Below are positions 21,077 through 32,162 of a stretch of DNA of 64,000 nt, one piece after another. The notes beneath the pieces were generated by a model. That model was not told where the DNA came from and did not search any database. It saw nothing but the letters and a program-made list of their open reading frames with translations. This DNA is from Chondrus crispus (Eukaryota; Rhodophyta; Florideophyceae; Gigartinales; Gigartinaceae), in contig NW_005178511.1 in NCBI RefSeq assembly GCF_000350225.1, positions 254,919 to 318,918 on the forward strand, written 5' to 3'. Position 1 is the first letter of the stretch, and each line of letters begins with the position of its first letter. Both the position numbers and the translations under genes were made by a program.

Positions 21077-21903
21077 ATACGTGAAGATTCAGAGAGGGGT
21101 GCCCAACCTTGCTGGTGATAGATAGCCAATCAGATGGCAGGGGCCCCACTACTTCGAATGCAGCTCATTTTGGGGGGGTGCCCACCTTTGGCCCAACTGA
21201 AAAGAGTGTTACAGCGATCATAATATGATAACTCACACAATCCTTTACAGTACTGAATTTTGCTCGTACTGTACTGTTGTGAGAATCGATCTTACAATTA
21301 GATCCGTGATCGATACTCGGTAAACAAGATGTACCCTTGTCTCAATGTAAGACTATCAGCAACTGGCATTCAGCAACCGGCATCCTTGTGAATTCCAGAT
21401 ATGTCGTTGATCTGAATGAGCACCTAAAGGAATACCGGTGAAACAAGCATACGCCAAGGGACGCGTACCCTTGTAGCAAACAAAAGAGCGGCATAAAAGA
21501 GCGTTCAACGTACGTTACAACTGCATGCGAACGGTTGGCAATGGTGCAAAGAATATATATGCAGACGGTAGCGGCAAAACACCGTCAAGCGAAGAAAAGC
21601 GAGCAATGCAACTTGCGGGAAAGAATGCATATCGCAATTCATGTATGGCGACGATGAGATGCGGTTAACGAAGAGTCACAGTAGCGTAGTACTTAAAGCG
21701 GCATAAACATAAGAAGAAAAGATAGAAGGCAACCAGCCCAGCGTTTATGCTGATCATCGTATTCACCCCAACCCATTTATCCTCCCTCAGGAGCCGGATT
21801 AGGCTCTCCCTTTTTCGTCAAATCCGTACCACCCCACTCTGACGATTCCTGATCGAATCATGGCTAATCATTTCTCAACTGTACTGTTTTGTAACCTGCC
21901 GCC
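21077..21903. other. Spacer without recognised gene
   Basis: About 0.8 kb. It holds a loosely repeated GGGGTGCCCA motif near 21098 and 21177 and AT-rich sequence. I see nothing coding. Confidence 0.5.
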
Positions 21904-22307
21904 CGCCGCCGGTCCACGACAATCCACAAGTACCCATGGCTACCCTAATCACTGCTCGGTCCGCCTACCCCGCCGCCGGTCCACGACAATCCACAAGTAC
22001 CCATGGCTACCCTAATTACTGCTCGGTCTGCCTACCCCGCCGCCGGTCCACGACAATCCACAAGTACCCATGGCTACCCTAATTACTGCTCGGTCTGCCT
22101 ACCCCGCCGCCGGTCCACGACAATCCACAAGTACCCATGGCTACCCTAATTACTGCTCGGTCCGCCCACCCCGCTGCCGGTCCACGACAATCCACAAGTA
22201 CCCATGGCTACCCTAATTACTGCTCGGTCCGCCCACCCCGCTGCCGGTCCACGACAATCCACAAGTACCCATGGCTACCCTAATTACTGCTCTGTCCGCC
22301 CACCCCG
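21904..22307. repeat. Minisatellite, 67-bp unit x about 6
   Basis: The anchor GGTCCACGAC recurs at 21911, 21978, 22045, 22112, 22179 and 22246, exactly 67 bp apart. Units are nearly identical, with a few C/T changes that group neighbours together (the last units share CCGCTGCC). Each unit holds CCCATGGCTACCCTAAT. There are no unique spacers between units. Confidence 0.95.
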
Positions 22308-22459
22308 TCTCCTTTACCCCTCCATCTCGCACCACTGCCCACGCCCCCTCAACCCACCAACCTACCTTCCTGCCCAACTGCGAACCGCGCTGGCGATAGG
22401 TATGCACCAACCTCACACAACATGACGTCTCTAATTCCAAGGTTCTTCGCTTCACATAC

Positions 22460-23989
22460 GTGCCTGGTGCGGGCGTCTGCGCTGGCGCTTGGACAGAAAG
22501 ATACCACAAACTTCAATTGCAAGATCCTACGGAACACGTCGTTATGCATCTTGCACTCAACGGTTCAACAATTGTCGAGCGAATGTGCCAGCTCGCTCCA
22601 AAGTGTATGGCCAAGTATGGAGAAACTGAAGTTCAGTCAAGACTCTCCGCGATTGTAGAGCATCTGACGGATAAAGGGACGGCAGGCTACAGTGCAGAAT
22701 GGTTGAAATGCTTGGAAGCAGGAGATCAAAGTGATAACACCATGATAAATGCTGCTTTATTGGCACTTACTCCAAAACCATCGGTAGCCCTTGCGTCATG
22801 TGAGCTTGGTTTCATAATACGTGCGCAGGCCAGCCACTACGCCCTCGCGTTAGAGAGAAATACTGTGGAGCTCGAACTGTACTGGTCCGGATATGAGGGT
22901 TTTGCAATACTCACTGAAGGGTTTCAATATATGCCTACTATCACAATCCCCATCAATCTTGATAGTCATTGGGGAATGTGTGTTGTAGTCCCGGAACCAG
23001 AGTGCGGTCGCGCGAGGATATATTGGGGGTACAGTTTGGGGTGGAAGTCGCCAACAGGTGTGCTACATCTACTGCGTGCGTTTTTGGCCCTTCTCTATCG
23101 AAAAGCTAAATTTTGAATCGAAGAAAAAAACTACATGTCTTCGGTTCTGGGGTTTGAAAACCAACTTGATGGACATAGCTGTGGGTTTTACGTCGTGGCA
23201 GCATGCTCGAAGTTCACGCTGGGGCCTGCAAGTGGAGAAAAATTGGCAATGTATTCGATCTACTCGAAAAAAGTTACGGAAGGGTATACGCAATTCTATT
23301 TCGACGCTTTTATTGATTTCATGATGAAATGCAATGTGATTTCTTCACGTATTCTGTCAGGTGTTGTGGAGGTCATGAATCAAGAACGTCGTAGAAGCGT
23401 CTCACTCACAAACGGTGGCACAGAGATGTACAGCCAGCACCGCCAAAGGAGTCATCTCTTACAGTGTGGTGAGCTTTTCTCAGCACATAGCACTGTCCAA
23501 GAGCTTGAACCTGTAGTGCCACAGCCGACACAGCAAGGTATGTATTCCACTGCAACAAAAGGAAGTTTACCACGTCCAATGGTTGCTTGCAAAGTCATTC
23601 AGTCTTGCAATGGATGTGACCTGGGCATTGTCGACATTATAAAAAAGTCGACTTTAGCCTGGATATCGATAACTGATGAGTTCTCGAATACTGCACCAGC
23701 TGTTTCAAATAGTGCACTATCACCTTGCGCCCTATTGCAACTTCCAGGAACAAAAACCTTCAGCAACACAGTACAGTCTGTCAGAGTGGAATGTGTGGAA
23801 AAGGTATCCAAGTTTTTCTCGTATGTGGAGAAATTACTCCTCGCAGGGCATTGCCTTGGGCAGCCTTATGTGATAACGTACGTAAATAGTGAATGGCTCA
23901 TTCGCGTTCGTCTGCGGTGTCGTGGGTATAAAGCACCAAAAAAACTGCGCCGGACGCCGTTCCCTACCGGAGGTGCCAGGCTCGCCTAA
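22460..23989 (+). pseudogene. Ulp1 (C48) cysteine protease domain fused ahead of the MULE transposase
   Basis: One reading frame broken by a single in-frame TGA at 23114-23116. Before it lies the protease His segment (NLDSHWGMCVVVPEP, ~22960) and a strand reading IYWGYSLGW; after it comes the Gln/Cys segment (NQLDGHSCGFYVV, ~23165). C48 proteases use His-Asp-Gln-Cys. The usual acid of the WGDSLG-like strand is Tyr here, so this copy would be dead even without the stop. Past the protease, in the same frame, the start of the transposase zinc finger appears (VRLRCRGYKAPKKL), so protease and transposase were probably one protein. Ulp1 domains are known in plant and algal MULEs; their job there is unclear. 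No ATG precedes the frame, so the true start is uncertain. Confidence 0.78.
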
Positions 23990-26426
23990 TTGCTCAATTA
24001 CGAAATCAAGATGAAGTGTGGGAGATGCGTTTTTGCTCCGAGCACAATCACAAACTAGTTGGTAATTTTTTTACGAAGAGGGACAGACTGCAGCGTATGA
24101 CGCGAATAAGCGAGAGTATTGTCACGCACTACCCTGGTATCGAGCAGCAGTTCATCTCTTTCAACGCTATGGAACGGGGCACGTCTGGTGAAAATGGAAC
24201 TTTCGGATTTAGCATATGTGGAAAAGAAGATGCGTATGCGTCATGAATACCTTCAAGGCCTGTAAAACGCACTGCCGTTAGAATTTGTCCAGACTTCGCT
24301 GAAAATTGGGCCATGAAAATTTGTGCCGCGCTGTTTCGAGGGACTGGCCGGGATTCGAGAATCTTGGAAATCTGGATCTGGACGAGGAAGAGTCATTACA
24401 GGAAATCGTAAAGCTCCAGCTGAAAGACACAATTGAAGGGTATCTCCAATCCGTTAATATAGCAACGGAAGGCTGTGATATCGTAAAAGAGTTGAAACAA
24501 ATTTTAGAGTGCTTCGGGTATGGCATGACAATCAGAAGATCTTTATAAGTGTATGAGAAGAATGATGACAGCAGTGGCCGGAAGCAGCTGCAGAGGGTGG
24601 ACTTTGTGTGTCCATTTGGCGACGATCATGTCCTGAAAGAGACGTGTGGCTTCAAACTTTCAGTGTTCACAACGTCTACAGAGTTTTTCGAAGGGACAGG
24701 GGGAGGGCTCCATGGGGTCGATTATCTTGCTAAATACTACTCTGCTAGGTATCCCGAAGGCTGGCATGCGCACCCGCCATCGACGGACACAATGAAGCGG
24801 ATTCTACCAGCTTCAATCCTGAAAGAGGCAATTAATATGAAGCATAAATCATTAGTGGCGACGGAGAATATCGTGCGCCACCTGGAGGACAAATACGGAT
24901 TTCTGATAAACCGTCAAGGTTTGGGCAGAAAACTACGATGGCACCTAAGAAAAAATCACGCGGCCGAAAGAGACTCCCATTTTCTAATTCAAAACCTTCT
25001 CGGGCTGACGACCAAGATGCCGGATATGTTTGCAAGAACTCGTGTGGCAGAAAACCGCACACTTCACGCAGTTTGCTGGTCGTTTCCGGACTGGCGGGAG
25101 GACTATATGCGGTACGGCGTCGTTCCTGGAGTTGCTATAGATGCGAAGGCGTTGGCGAATTGCTACAATATCCCGTTGGTCAACATATCAGGGCGAACAA
25201 ATAATGGATCTCTTTGCATTTACTTCATGGGATTTATTCCATCAGAGGATACAGAAGGTTTCGGGTGGTTTTTTCAGCAGTTGGTTGCGTGCATGGGTGT
25301 ATCTCCGCGAGTTTGGGCATGTGATCAGGATTTTGCTATCATTAGTGCGATACCTCGTCATTCTTGACGACTGGCATCTGAATCAGAATCAGAAAAGGAA
25401 CACTGCGAAATACAAAAGTGCTAGGGGTAGTTCTGCTATTGCGCCGCAAATGACACATGATCTTCACCGACTAAGGTCCAGTAATAGCGAAACGCAGTTT
25501 TTGGGGCGACGGGAGGCATTCGAGTCATTGTACTTCGCCGAGTCCCCACTTCCTCGCTGGTACTCGACGTTGTACCACTTCAATCCTGAATTGGTTGTCC
25601 GGATATTCGGAGTCTGCCAACTCAGCATACCAGCGTGTGGTGATGCGCCGCGACATCAGGATGGCTCTCATACCTACAGAAATGGAGAGGTACTTCGAAC
25701 GCACGCAGTTGGAACGAAAGCTGAAAGAGAAGGGTGAAAGATTCAAAGATCGGCGATACCTCCTGTTGGTGAAGCAGTACGGTTACGATAACGAGTTATG
25801 GGGCGTGTAGTGCAAGGCATAATGCCAACTGGACTGGAGCTTTTTTTTCAAAGTCAGTTGAACATGCGCCTCGATATAGCCTAAGAGGTCGTCAACAGGT
25901 TGACAATATGAGGCTTGGGAGCTGTATTGAGTTCTACGTGTGTTGCTCAGATTCTTCCCGTGACGTGGAAGTCCAAGTGCATCGGGTGCTGTGTCCAGTC
26001 AGCATGCCTCTCAAGCCCTACGTTGGAGGTCTTTGCCCATGCTCTTGGTCAAACTCCACCGGAATTCCTTGCAGGCATGCTGTTCGTGTGGCATCAATTT
26101 TTCAGGGAGACGGTGTGTCGGGAGTGAGCAATTTTCCACTCCACGCAATGTTTCATCCGTACTGGCGAAAGGACCGCGACGGGTGGCAGGAAGAAGATGT
26201 TTTACATCATCGCAATGGAGGTGCCGTGGTGACGCCTTCAGTCGAAGAGAGGGAAGATGAATACACCTGCAATGGGGAAGAGGAAGGCGAGGCTTCCCGT
26301 AAGGCTAGGATCAATCGGCTTTCTTCCATCTTTTTTTGCAACGGGAGGTCTGCTTGGAACAAGGTCCATCTGTGCGTTTCGTCGAAAGGTGTTTCGGCAA
26401 TGAAAGAGGTGGATGTTTCCCTTTGA
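23960..26426 (+). pseudogene. MULE transposase, frameshifted
   Basis: Fragments in several frames form a Mutator-type DDE transposase. A zinc-finger end with an HNH run (MRFCSEHNHKL, ~24022) follows a frame change near 23960. The segment 24306-25367 has an in-frame stop just before 24549 and carries the first catalytic Asp (GVAIDAKALANCYN, ~25138) and the second (WACDQDF, ~25318). A shift after 25320 leads to DDWHLNQNQKRN (~25365), the MULE block after the second Asp. Another shift near 25610 and a last one before 25908 precede the SWIM zinc finger (CPCSW, then CRHAV, ~26036-26080) with spacing CxC...CxH. At least five breaks. Confidence 0.82.
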
Positions 26427-27465
26427 ACCTGATCTCTCCGACACCGATGAGGAGAACGACTCAGAATGCCCAATTTTCGATCGCTTCTACGAACGCGGGG
26501 GAGGGAGGGCAATCGTTAGTATGATACATTTTTATCCGACTGAGTTTCAGATCATATGGACCAACTACAGGGAACTCATCACCACAAACTACAACTGTGG
26601 GCGAGGGCGTAAGTCGCCGCATTCAGGAAAATACGTCTTGTTCATGACGTTGGCGACCATGAAGCATGGGGGGCAGTGGGATATGATGGCGAGTTTATTT
26701 TCTTTAAAGAGCCCAACATTCGAGAGGCTGATTATGCGCTTTGTCAACATGCTTTCCCCCATGTGTATGAGACACTAGTCGAAAACAACGCTGAGCTATA
26801 CTCTGACGGAAATGATCAAGGAGAAGTTCCTTTTCAAGCATTTTTCTTTCGCCCGATATGATACCGATGTGACCTTCCAAATGTGTAATCGACCTAGTGG
26901 ATACATGCAGGAGGGGAAAAAATATTTCTCCAGGAAGCACAAACTCTACGGCTACGAGATTGAGGTATCAGTACTCCCAAATGGGCTAGCTCTCGGGTGC
27001 ACAGAGCATTTCCCAGGGTCAGTTTCTGACCTGGAGATATTCAAGGAAAACAAGGAATCTCATAAGGCGAATTTGAAAAAGGCGAGAAGTGAGGGGGAGT
27101 TGACAGATCTAGGATTGATGGCAGGCGATTATCCCACGCAGTGGGCACAGTTGGCTGATAAGGGGTACCAAGGCGGGGCAGAGATTGTTCGCCTCATCAG
27201 CCGCAAGAAAAAACTACCGAATGCTTGTCTTTCTGTAGAAGACGAGCGGTTCAATAGGAAAATTTCATCTAATAGGATCATAGTTGAAAACTACTTTGGT
27301 AGGGCGTGTGGATTGTGGAATGTTGTGTCTAGCAAATGGAAGTGGGCGGAGGGAAGCTACGATGCTGTTTTTCGATTCTGCGCTGCGTTAACTAACCTCC
27401 ATATTAATTGGCATCCTCTGCGCCAAGAAGACCTTGAACGCTATCAACGTATCAAGAACCGCTAG
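26413..27465 (+). pseudogene. DDE_Tnp_4 (PIF/Harbinger or IS5-like) transposase, broken
   Basis: Two stretches in one frame (26413-26778 and 26812-27465) with a short middle piece in another frame, fitting two compensating indels near 26755 and 26810. The catalytic set is visible: D in DTDVTFQMCNRPSG (~26860), D in PGSVSDLEIF (~27025) and E in IIVENYFGRACG (~27285). The block EGKKYFSRKHKLYGYEIEVS between them is typical of the DDE_Tnp_4 families found in oomycetes and algae. The N-terminus is acidic (DLSDTDEENDSE). It directly follows the MULE remnant, so it may be a separate insertion beside it. No terminal repeats were found. Confidence 0.8.
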
Positions 27466-27824
27466 ACACACAATGGTGTGCAGCATGTCAAGCGTCGGCG
27501 ACAGTCCCAGGATCGCTATCGGCGTAAGCGCGCAAGGAAGATGTCATTGCAGATGCACAACACCAGAGTCCCAGATCGCGACTCGGATGCAGACATTTGA
27601 GGCAATGTCTGCTCTGTTATGGATTTTTTCTGTAATGAATCATTTGAAGCAATAAAAATAAATGACTACCAATTGTGCTCGCTGACTGCTCCGTTTGCAG
27701 TTGCGCCCTGTACGTGTCAGTCTCTACTGATGTCAATCTAACATGACTCAACAACCCCGTCTTTGAGTAGTTCGCGAGTCATTGCTAGAAGGGCACCACA
27801 GATTAGCCCTAAATCACACTTATA
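27466..27824. other. Spacer, possibly including the start of the copia LTR
   Basis: 359 bp without a gene. A small hairpin, TCACACTT...AAGTGTGA, lies at 27816-27837. The copia LTR may begin inside this stretch, because the only other copy of the LTR end (55521-55588) is cut at its left side. Confidence 0.45.
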
Positions 27825-27892
27825 TTAAAGTGTGACCCGGGCCTCCGACGGCGGCGCCCGGAGTCAGTGTTCCCTTACCTCCTACCACCTTA
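27825..27892 (+). repeat. 3' end of the copia 5' LTR
   Basis: 68 bp, TTAAAGTGTG to CCACCTTA, matching 55521-55588 with three differences and ending exactly where the primer-binding site starts. The LTR may extend further left. Confidence 0.75.
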
Positions 27893-27904
27893 GGTTATGG
27901 ACCC
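27893..27904 (+). other. Copia primer-binding site (half initiator tRNA type)
   Basis: GGTTATGGACCC closely resembles the Drosophila copia primer site GGTTATGGGCCC, which pairs with an internal part of initiator tRNA-Met. Its place right after the LTR fits. Confidence 0.7.
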
Positions 27905-28093
27905 TATCTTCGAGTGGCCTCGCTCCCCGTGACGACCCCCACTCTGGACCCCGCTACACAGCGCGCCCTGCGCTCGAGACGACTCAGCCTACGACAGCAC
28001 ATCGACAATCTATACGCCAACGCCACCGCGCAGGAACCCCTCGACAACATCAACACACACAAAGCGCCGCAAACTACCGACCGCAAACCAAAC

Positions 28094-29299
28094 ATGACGT
28101 CCCCATACACGATTCCCACCCCTACCCTCACGAAAAACAACTATGACATCTGGCAATTCGCTGTTATGAACTACATCCAGGAACTCGGTGTGACCAAACT
28201 CACCGTCCAGGGCGCCCCGGCTAGCTCCAGCGCCGACCCCGAACAGACACAGCAACACGCCAAGGAGATCGCCCAGGTCTGCGGCAACATCGGCTCGACG
28301 ATCTCACCGGAAACTTTATGCCTCATAGGATATGACGTCCTCCAGCTCTCGCCAGCCGACATGCTTGCCAACATCAAGACGCACTACGAGGATGACGACA
28401 CACCTGAAGAACACGAAAGGTTACGAGCCAAAGCCACGACGATCACCATCAAACCGCGCCAGACCATCGAAGACTACATCACCCGACACCTCAGTCACCG
28501 TCAAGCCATGCTACGCGCCAAAGTCCCAGGACTCACATACGCCCGCGTAACCATAGCATACATCATACGTGGGATGGCGTCACCTCCGGCCCTCTGCCAG
28601 CACATACCGAGCCTGCTCGCGCACAGAACGACCACTATCCGTGAACTCCGACAGCTGCTAGACCTATTCATACCAGCAGCCGAAACAATCAACCCACTAA
28701 AGACAGGGACAACCCGCACCTGGTGCACTTTCCACCATTCCAACTCCCACCACACGAACGAATGCCAGCAGCTCCAAAAACTGCAACACGAACGACGCCC
28801 CCGGTACCAAGGCTACAACCAAGGGCGACCCGCGCAGACGGCAGGATACAACCCCTCACGCGGCAGGGGCCGCGGTCGCTTCCGCCGAACCGAGGCATTC
28901 AACCGCGCACGCAACAGCGCCAACACCTCTCAGCATATACAAGAGCCCGAAGATTACAATGACTGCCATTATTCTCCTTACAACACAGAGCGCACGGAGG
29001 AGCCCGACCAGCACAAAGGCAGCGACAATGAAGTGGACATGGCACAGGTACAGCGCACCCCGTCTCACAAATACTACCTCGACTCTGGATGCACACCATC
29101 CTTCTTCCGATATGCGCCTACTAACGCCCGTCGCCAACCCTCTAATACGGCTCTCCCCAACAGCTCCGCAGCTAGAGGCACTCATACGTCCTCCGTCACG
29201 CTTCACGACCGCCGAGGAGCCATACTCCGCGTGCCGCACGCCATCACCATCCCCACCTTTTCCAAAAACCTACTATCAGTAGCACAAGTTACTCTATAA
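28094..29299 (+). CDS. Copia gag with protease start
   Basis: From ATG at 28094. The gag opening LTKNNYDIWQFAVMNYIQ is the usual copia form (LTxxNYxxW). A compact Cys/His cluster (CTFHHSNSHHTNEC, ~28722) takes the zinc-knuckle position, followed by an RG-rich basic stretch. The protease motif YYLDSGCTPSFF lies at ~29075. The frame ends at 29299 within the protease region. Confidence 0.8.
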   Translation: MTSPYTIPTPTLTKNNYDIWQFAVMNYIQELGVTKLTVQGAPASSSADPEQTQQHAKEIAQVCGNIGSTISPETLCLIGYDVLQLSPADMLANIKTHYEDDDTPEEHERLRAKATTITIKPRQTIEDYITRHLSHRQAMLRAKVPGLTYARVTIAYIIRGMASPPALCQHIPSLLAHRTTTIRELRQLLDLFIPAAETINPLKTGTTRTWCTFHHSNSHHTNECQQLQKLQHERRPRYQGYNQGRPAQTAGYNPSRGRGRGRFRRTEAFNRARNSANTSQHIQEPEDYNDCHYSPYNTERTEEPDQHKGSDNEVDMAQVQRTPSHKYYLDSGCTPSFFRYAPTNARRQPSNTALPNSSAARGTHTSSVTLHDRRGAILRVPHAITIPTFSKNLLSVAQVTL

Positions 29300-29390
29300 A
29301 ATGACTGCCACGTAGTGTTCACGCCTCACGGTGGCTACATGATACCATCCCACACCACCACCCCACAAAACGCATTCGCGCATTTCACCC

Positions 29391-30620
29391 TTGACAACGG
29401 CCAAGACGTCATCAACGGGCATACCGCCACAGCTCGAGTCTCGAGACCCCCCGGCAGAGTGCCACAACACGCACGAACCGAAACGCTCTATCGACGAATA
29501 TTTCACCAAAGCAAAACCGATACCACCCCCCCAACGGGCAATGCAACAAACCCAAGCAAGCCACGATGCCCAACACCCACGGCTTTCACCACAAGAGCCC
29601 CACCCCGCAACATCCCCCCCGTCACCGCGGAGTCGCCACAGACCGAACGACACACATCGCCCGTTTCCCATAATACCTCCCCGACATACCACCAACTCTC
29701 CGGGAAGCCGCGAACGACCTCTACACGTGGTATCTCAGGATGAACACAGATCCCCGACAACGCTCCAAAAAATAGCCACACTCCCCATCCCACTGGGCCT
29801 CCCAGCGTCAATGAAAAAACGCCGAGTGCCCATTCACTGCCACGGCTGCAGTTTGGGACTCATGCAACGCGCTGCCCACCATGACTACATCAGGCGGCCC
29901 CCGGCCGGTCACACGATCAAAACCGACATGGCCGGACCGTTCCCAGCCACCCCCGAAGGCCACCGGTACTTCCTCTCCTTCACCGAGCTGCATACACGCT
30001 TCACAAGCATCGTCCTACTACGCCGTCGCGCAGACGCCGGCAACCACATCCGCTCTATGCTACCGGGCCTCCCCAGGCACTTCCACAGCCCAGTCGCCCA
30101 GGTACGATGCTATAACGCGGCAGAATACCTCACCAAACTGCTCATCAGACTATTGCCGTCTATGGGCATACACTTAGACCCCACCACGCCTCATACCCCG
30201 CAAGAGAATTCAATATCAGAACGACTCAACAGGACTCTCGTCCAGAGGATGAGAGCAACACTCACCGCAGCCAAACTACCGTTCCAGAAGTACTGGGCGC
30301 TGTGTCTACTAGACACCACCATTAAGCACAACTCGTACTACCACTCCACCATCCAAGACATCCCCAGAGCAGTCTGGACACGGCATCGCCACGCATACTC
30401 CCCCTTTCTGCACCGCAGTCTCTTCCTCGGCAACTACCGCATGTTCGCCGAGTACGGCTTCATACCGGACGTACGCGCAATCAAACAGAAAAGCGATAAC
30501 CGCGGTATACTAGTACGATACCTCTATCCAGTGGACCACCGCCACTACAAAGTACTCGACCCCCGGAACGGACAACTGCTGACTACGGGCATAGTCAATT
30601 TCAGACCCTACAACCCCTAA
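29391..30620 (+). CDS. Copia integrase region, decayed
   Basis: A long frame whose second half matches the copia integrase core: CHGCSLG (zinc-domain end), IKTDMAGPFPATPEGHRYFL, and PHTPQENSISERLNRTLVQRM. It continues to the C-terminal part (LFLGNYRMFAEYGF, YLYPVDHRHYKVLDPRNGQ). The first third is low-complexity Pro/Arg/Ser and does not look like integrase. The element is a fossil. Confidence 0.75.
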   Translation: MTTAKTSSTGIPPQLESRDPPAECHNTHEPKRSIDEYFTKAKPIPPPQRAMQQTQASHDAQHPRLSPQEPHPATSPPSPRSRHRPNDTHRPFPIIPPRHTTNSPGSRERPLHVVSQDEHRSPTTLQKIATLPIPLGLPASMKKRRVPIHCHGCSLGLMQRAAHHDYIRRPPAGHTIKTDMAGPFPATPEGHRYFLSFTELHTRFTSIVLLRRRADAGNHIRSMLPGLPRHFHSPVAQVRCYNAAEYLTKLLIRLLPSMGIHLDPTTPHTPQENSISERLNRTLVQRMRATLTAAKLPFQKYWALCLLDTTIKHNSYYHSTIQDIPRAVWTRHRHAYSPFLHRSLFLGNYRMFAEYGFIPDVRAIKQKSDNRGILVRYLYPVDHRHYKVLDPRNGQLLTTGIVNFRPYNP

Positions 30621-30680
30621 TTTGACCCAAGCCTTCGGTATGCCCACCCACTACCACCTGCGGAGGTAGTTCACCCAAGG

Positions 30681-31015
30681 GTGAACGCCCACCATGTCAT
30701 ACCAACCGACGCCAACCTGGTAAGCCACATCAAGATCACATCGGACAACACTACCGTGCGCAAGCCACCCCCCAAACCACTGCGCAACCTGTACGAGGCA
30801 CGAGCAGCCCCCGACGCCGACGCGTGGGCTACGGCGTACGCTAAGGAAATCAACATGCACTTCTCGTTCGGGAAATTCGCCTACGTCCCGCGTGCAGCGC
30901 TCCCGCCCAATACCAATGTACTCTCACCGGTAGTGAATCTAAGCTACAAGTTAGACAAGACCGGCAACGTCACCGGGCACAAAATACGGAATGCCTACCC
31001 TGGCAATAGACTTAC
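30681..31015 (+). CDS. Copia reverse transcriptase, N-terminal piece
   Basis: The start of the copia RT is visible: EARAAPDADAWATAYAKEIN, then a strand reading VLSPVVNLSYKLDKTGNVTG, matching the usual W...K...G block. Similarity ends at the LTR boundary at 31016, so the palm and YxDD box are absent. Confidence 0.7.
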
Positions 31016-32146
31016 TGTAGTGCAATGTGCCTGTCAGGCCGGAACGAGGGTCCAACGGTCCAGCAACAACACAACCAACAAACAACAACCAACAAGAGTT
31101 GCCGACGGCACAGCCCTACGGAGTGTCCGATTTTCCCTTTCCCTTTAAGTGGGTTTGCGGCCCACAGTAGCTCAAATACCTGATAAGGGGGGCAAAAGGA
31201 AGATGCCCGGCCCGGGATGAATGGTGGTAGAGTCTTGTACAGGCACCTACTCGGCGAGTTCGGGGCGGGGATTAAGAAGCCGGGCCCGATGGGTCGTAAA
31301 GCCAATGCTCGCTGAGCGGCTGGTACACTTTATACCCTTTATAAGGTCTTCGACGGGGGCGTCGCAACGCAGCCCGACGGGAATTAGCAAACACGTAGCA
31401 GCACTACACCTCCGTACTGCCCCGATGGCAAAGTACAGACACCAGAACGGTCGCAACCTGTACCCAATGGAACCAACACTGTCCTGTATACACAACAGGA
31501 CTTTCGAGGGAGACGTCGTCGCAACAGCCTCCGTCCGGGGACGTAAACAAGTAGCAGCGCTACACCCACGTGTCGCCCGATGGCTAAGACACTTACACCG
31601 GTCCGGTCGCAACCAAAGCCGATGGCACCAACAACAAACAAACAAAAGAACCAACACAAGAGCCCGATGACTCCAGTCGTCACAATGCGGATCGCAATCA
31701 GGCACTGTGGAACCAACACAAGGTAAGGGAATAGAAATAGAGGTAGAAATAGAAAAGGATAGGTGAAATAAAGGAAAAGGAAAGGGAACCCCCGAGCGCA
31801 AAGGATAACGTAATCTGTGGTAAAAGGGAGCGTCTTGGGAAAGACGGACTTCGACCAAGGCGATATTCAACTCTGGCAACTCGGGTTAGCTTTACTGACT
31901 TGGTGGCCAGTGGGCTAAGGTATATATCGCCCGGCCGGAGCCACTACAGTAGCTCGCGGCGCTAGATCCTAGATCTAATCTAGTCTCAGCAAAATTAATG
32001 CTAACAAATTAACTAAATAAAATAAACTAATTAAAAATCAAAACTGTGCAATTATTCACACGTGTGTCCCCCAACCCGGACTACTTGTCATATCCAATTA
32101 TTTTCCTTTCTTTCCACCCCCCTGTAAAGCCCCATATTGCACTACA
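31016..32146 (-). repeat. LTR of gypsy family B (left copy)
   Basis: Begins TGTAGTGC and ends CACTACA, an inverted terminal pair. Blocks shared with the right copy include GCGGCCCACAGTAGCTC, AAGGTCTTCGACGGGGG and GGCGCTAGATCCTAGAT. It interrupts the copia RT. Confidence 0.85.
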
Positions 32147-32162
32147 TATCCCCCTTCTGAGC
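32147..32162 (-). other. Polypurine tract of gypsy family B
   Basis: On the minus strand the sequence directly before the LTR reads CAGAAGGGGGATA, a purine run as used to prime plus-strand synthesis. This marks 31016-32146 as a 3' LTR, not an isolated solo LTR. Confidence 0.7.

Larger units (their letters stand above)
22400..26426 (+). mobile_element. Decayed MULE (Mutator-like) DNA transposon with Ulp1-like protease
   Basis: Boundaries are approximate, as I could not identify terminal inverted repeats. Order: Ulp1/C48-type protease, FAR1/WRKY-like zinc finger, MULE transposase core, SWIM zinc finger. Several frameshifts and in-frame stops make it inactive. The minisatellite lies just to its left. 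Confidence 0.8.
27825..31015 (+). mobile_element. Ty1/copia retrotransposon, 5' part only
   Basis: It runs from an LTR end through a primer-binding site, gag, protease and integrase to the first part of the reverse transcriptase. There it is cut by the LTR at 31016. The coding region has several breaks. High GC with many C-ending codons sets it apart from neighbours. The missing 3' part is not found in the window except for a 68-bp LTR piece at 55521. Confidence 0.85.

Noticed and set aside
21904-22307. CRISPR-like array
   Set aside because: Repeats are contiguous 67-bp units without unique spacers, in a eukaryotic context.
27832-28146. A gene starting inside the copia LTR end
   Set aside because: It overlaps the LTR and primer site in a frame other than gag and has no domain.
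31016-32146. Plain solo LTR
   Set aside because: A polypurine tract abuts its inner side and family B internal sequence follows after the nested element, so it is a 3' LTR, though perhaps not the original partner of the right one.
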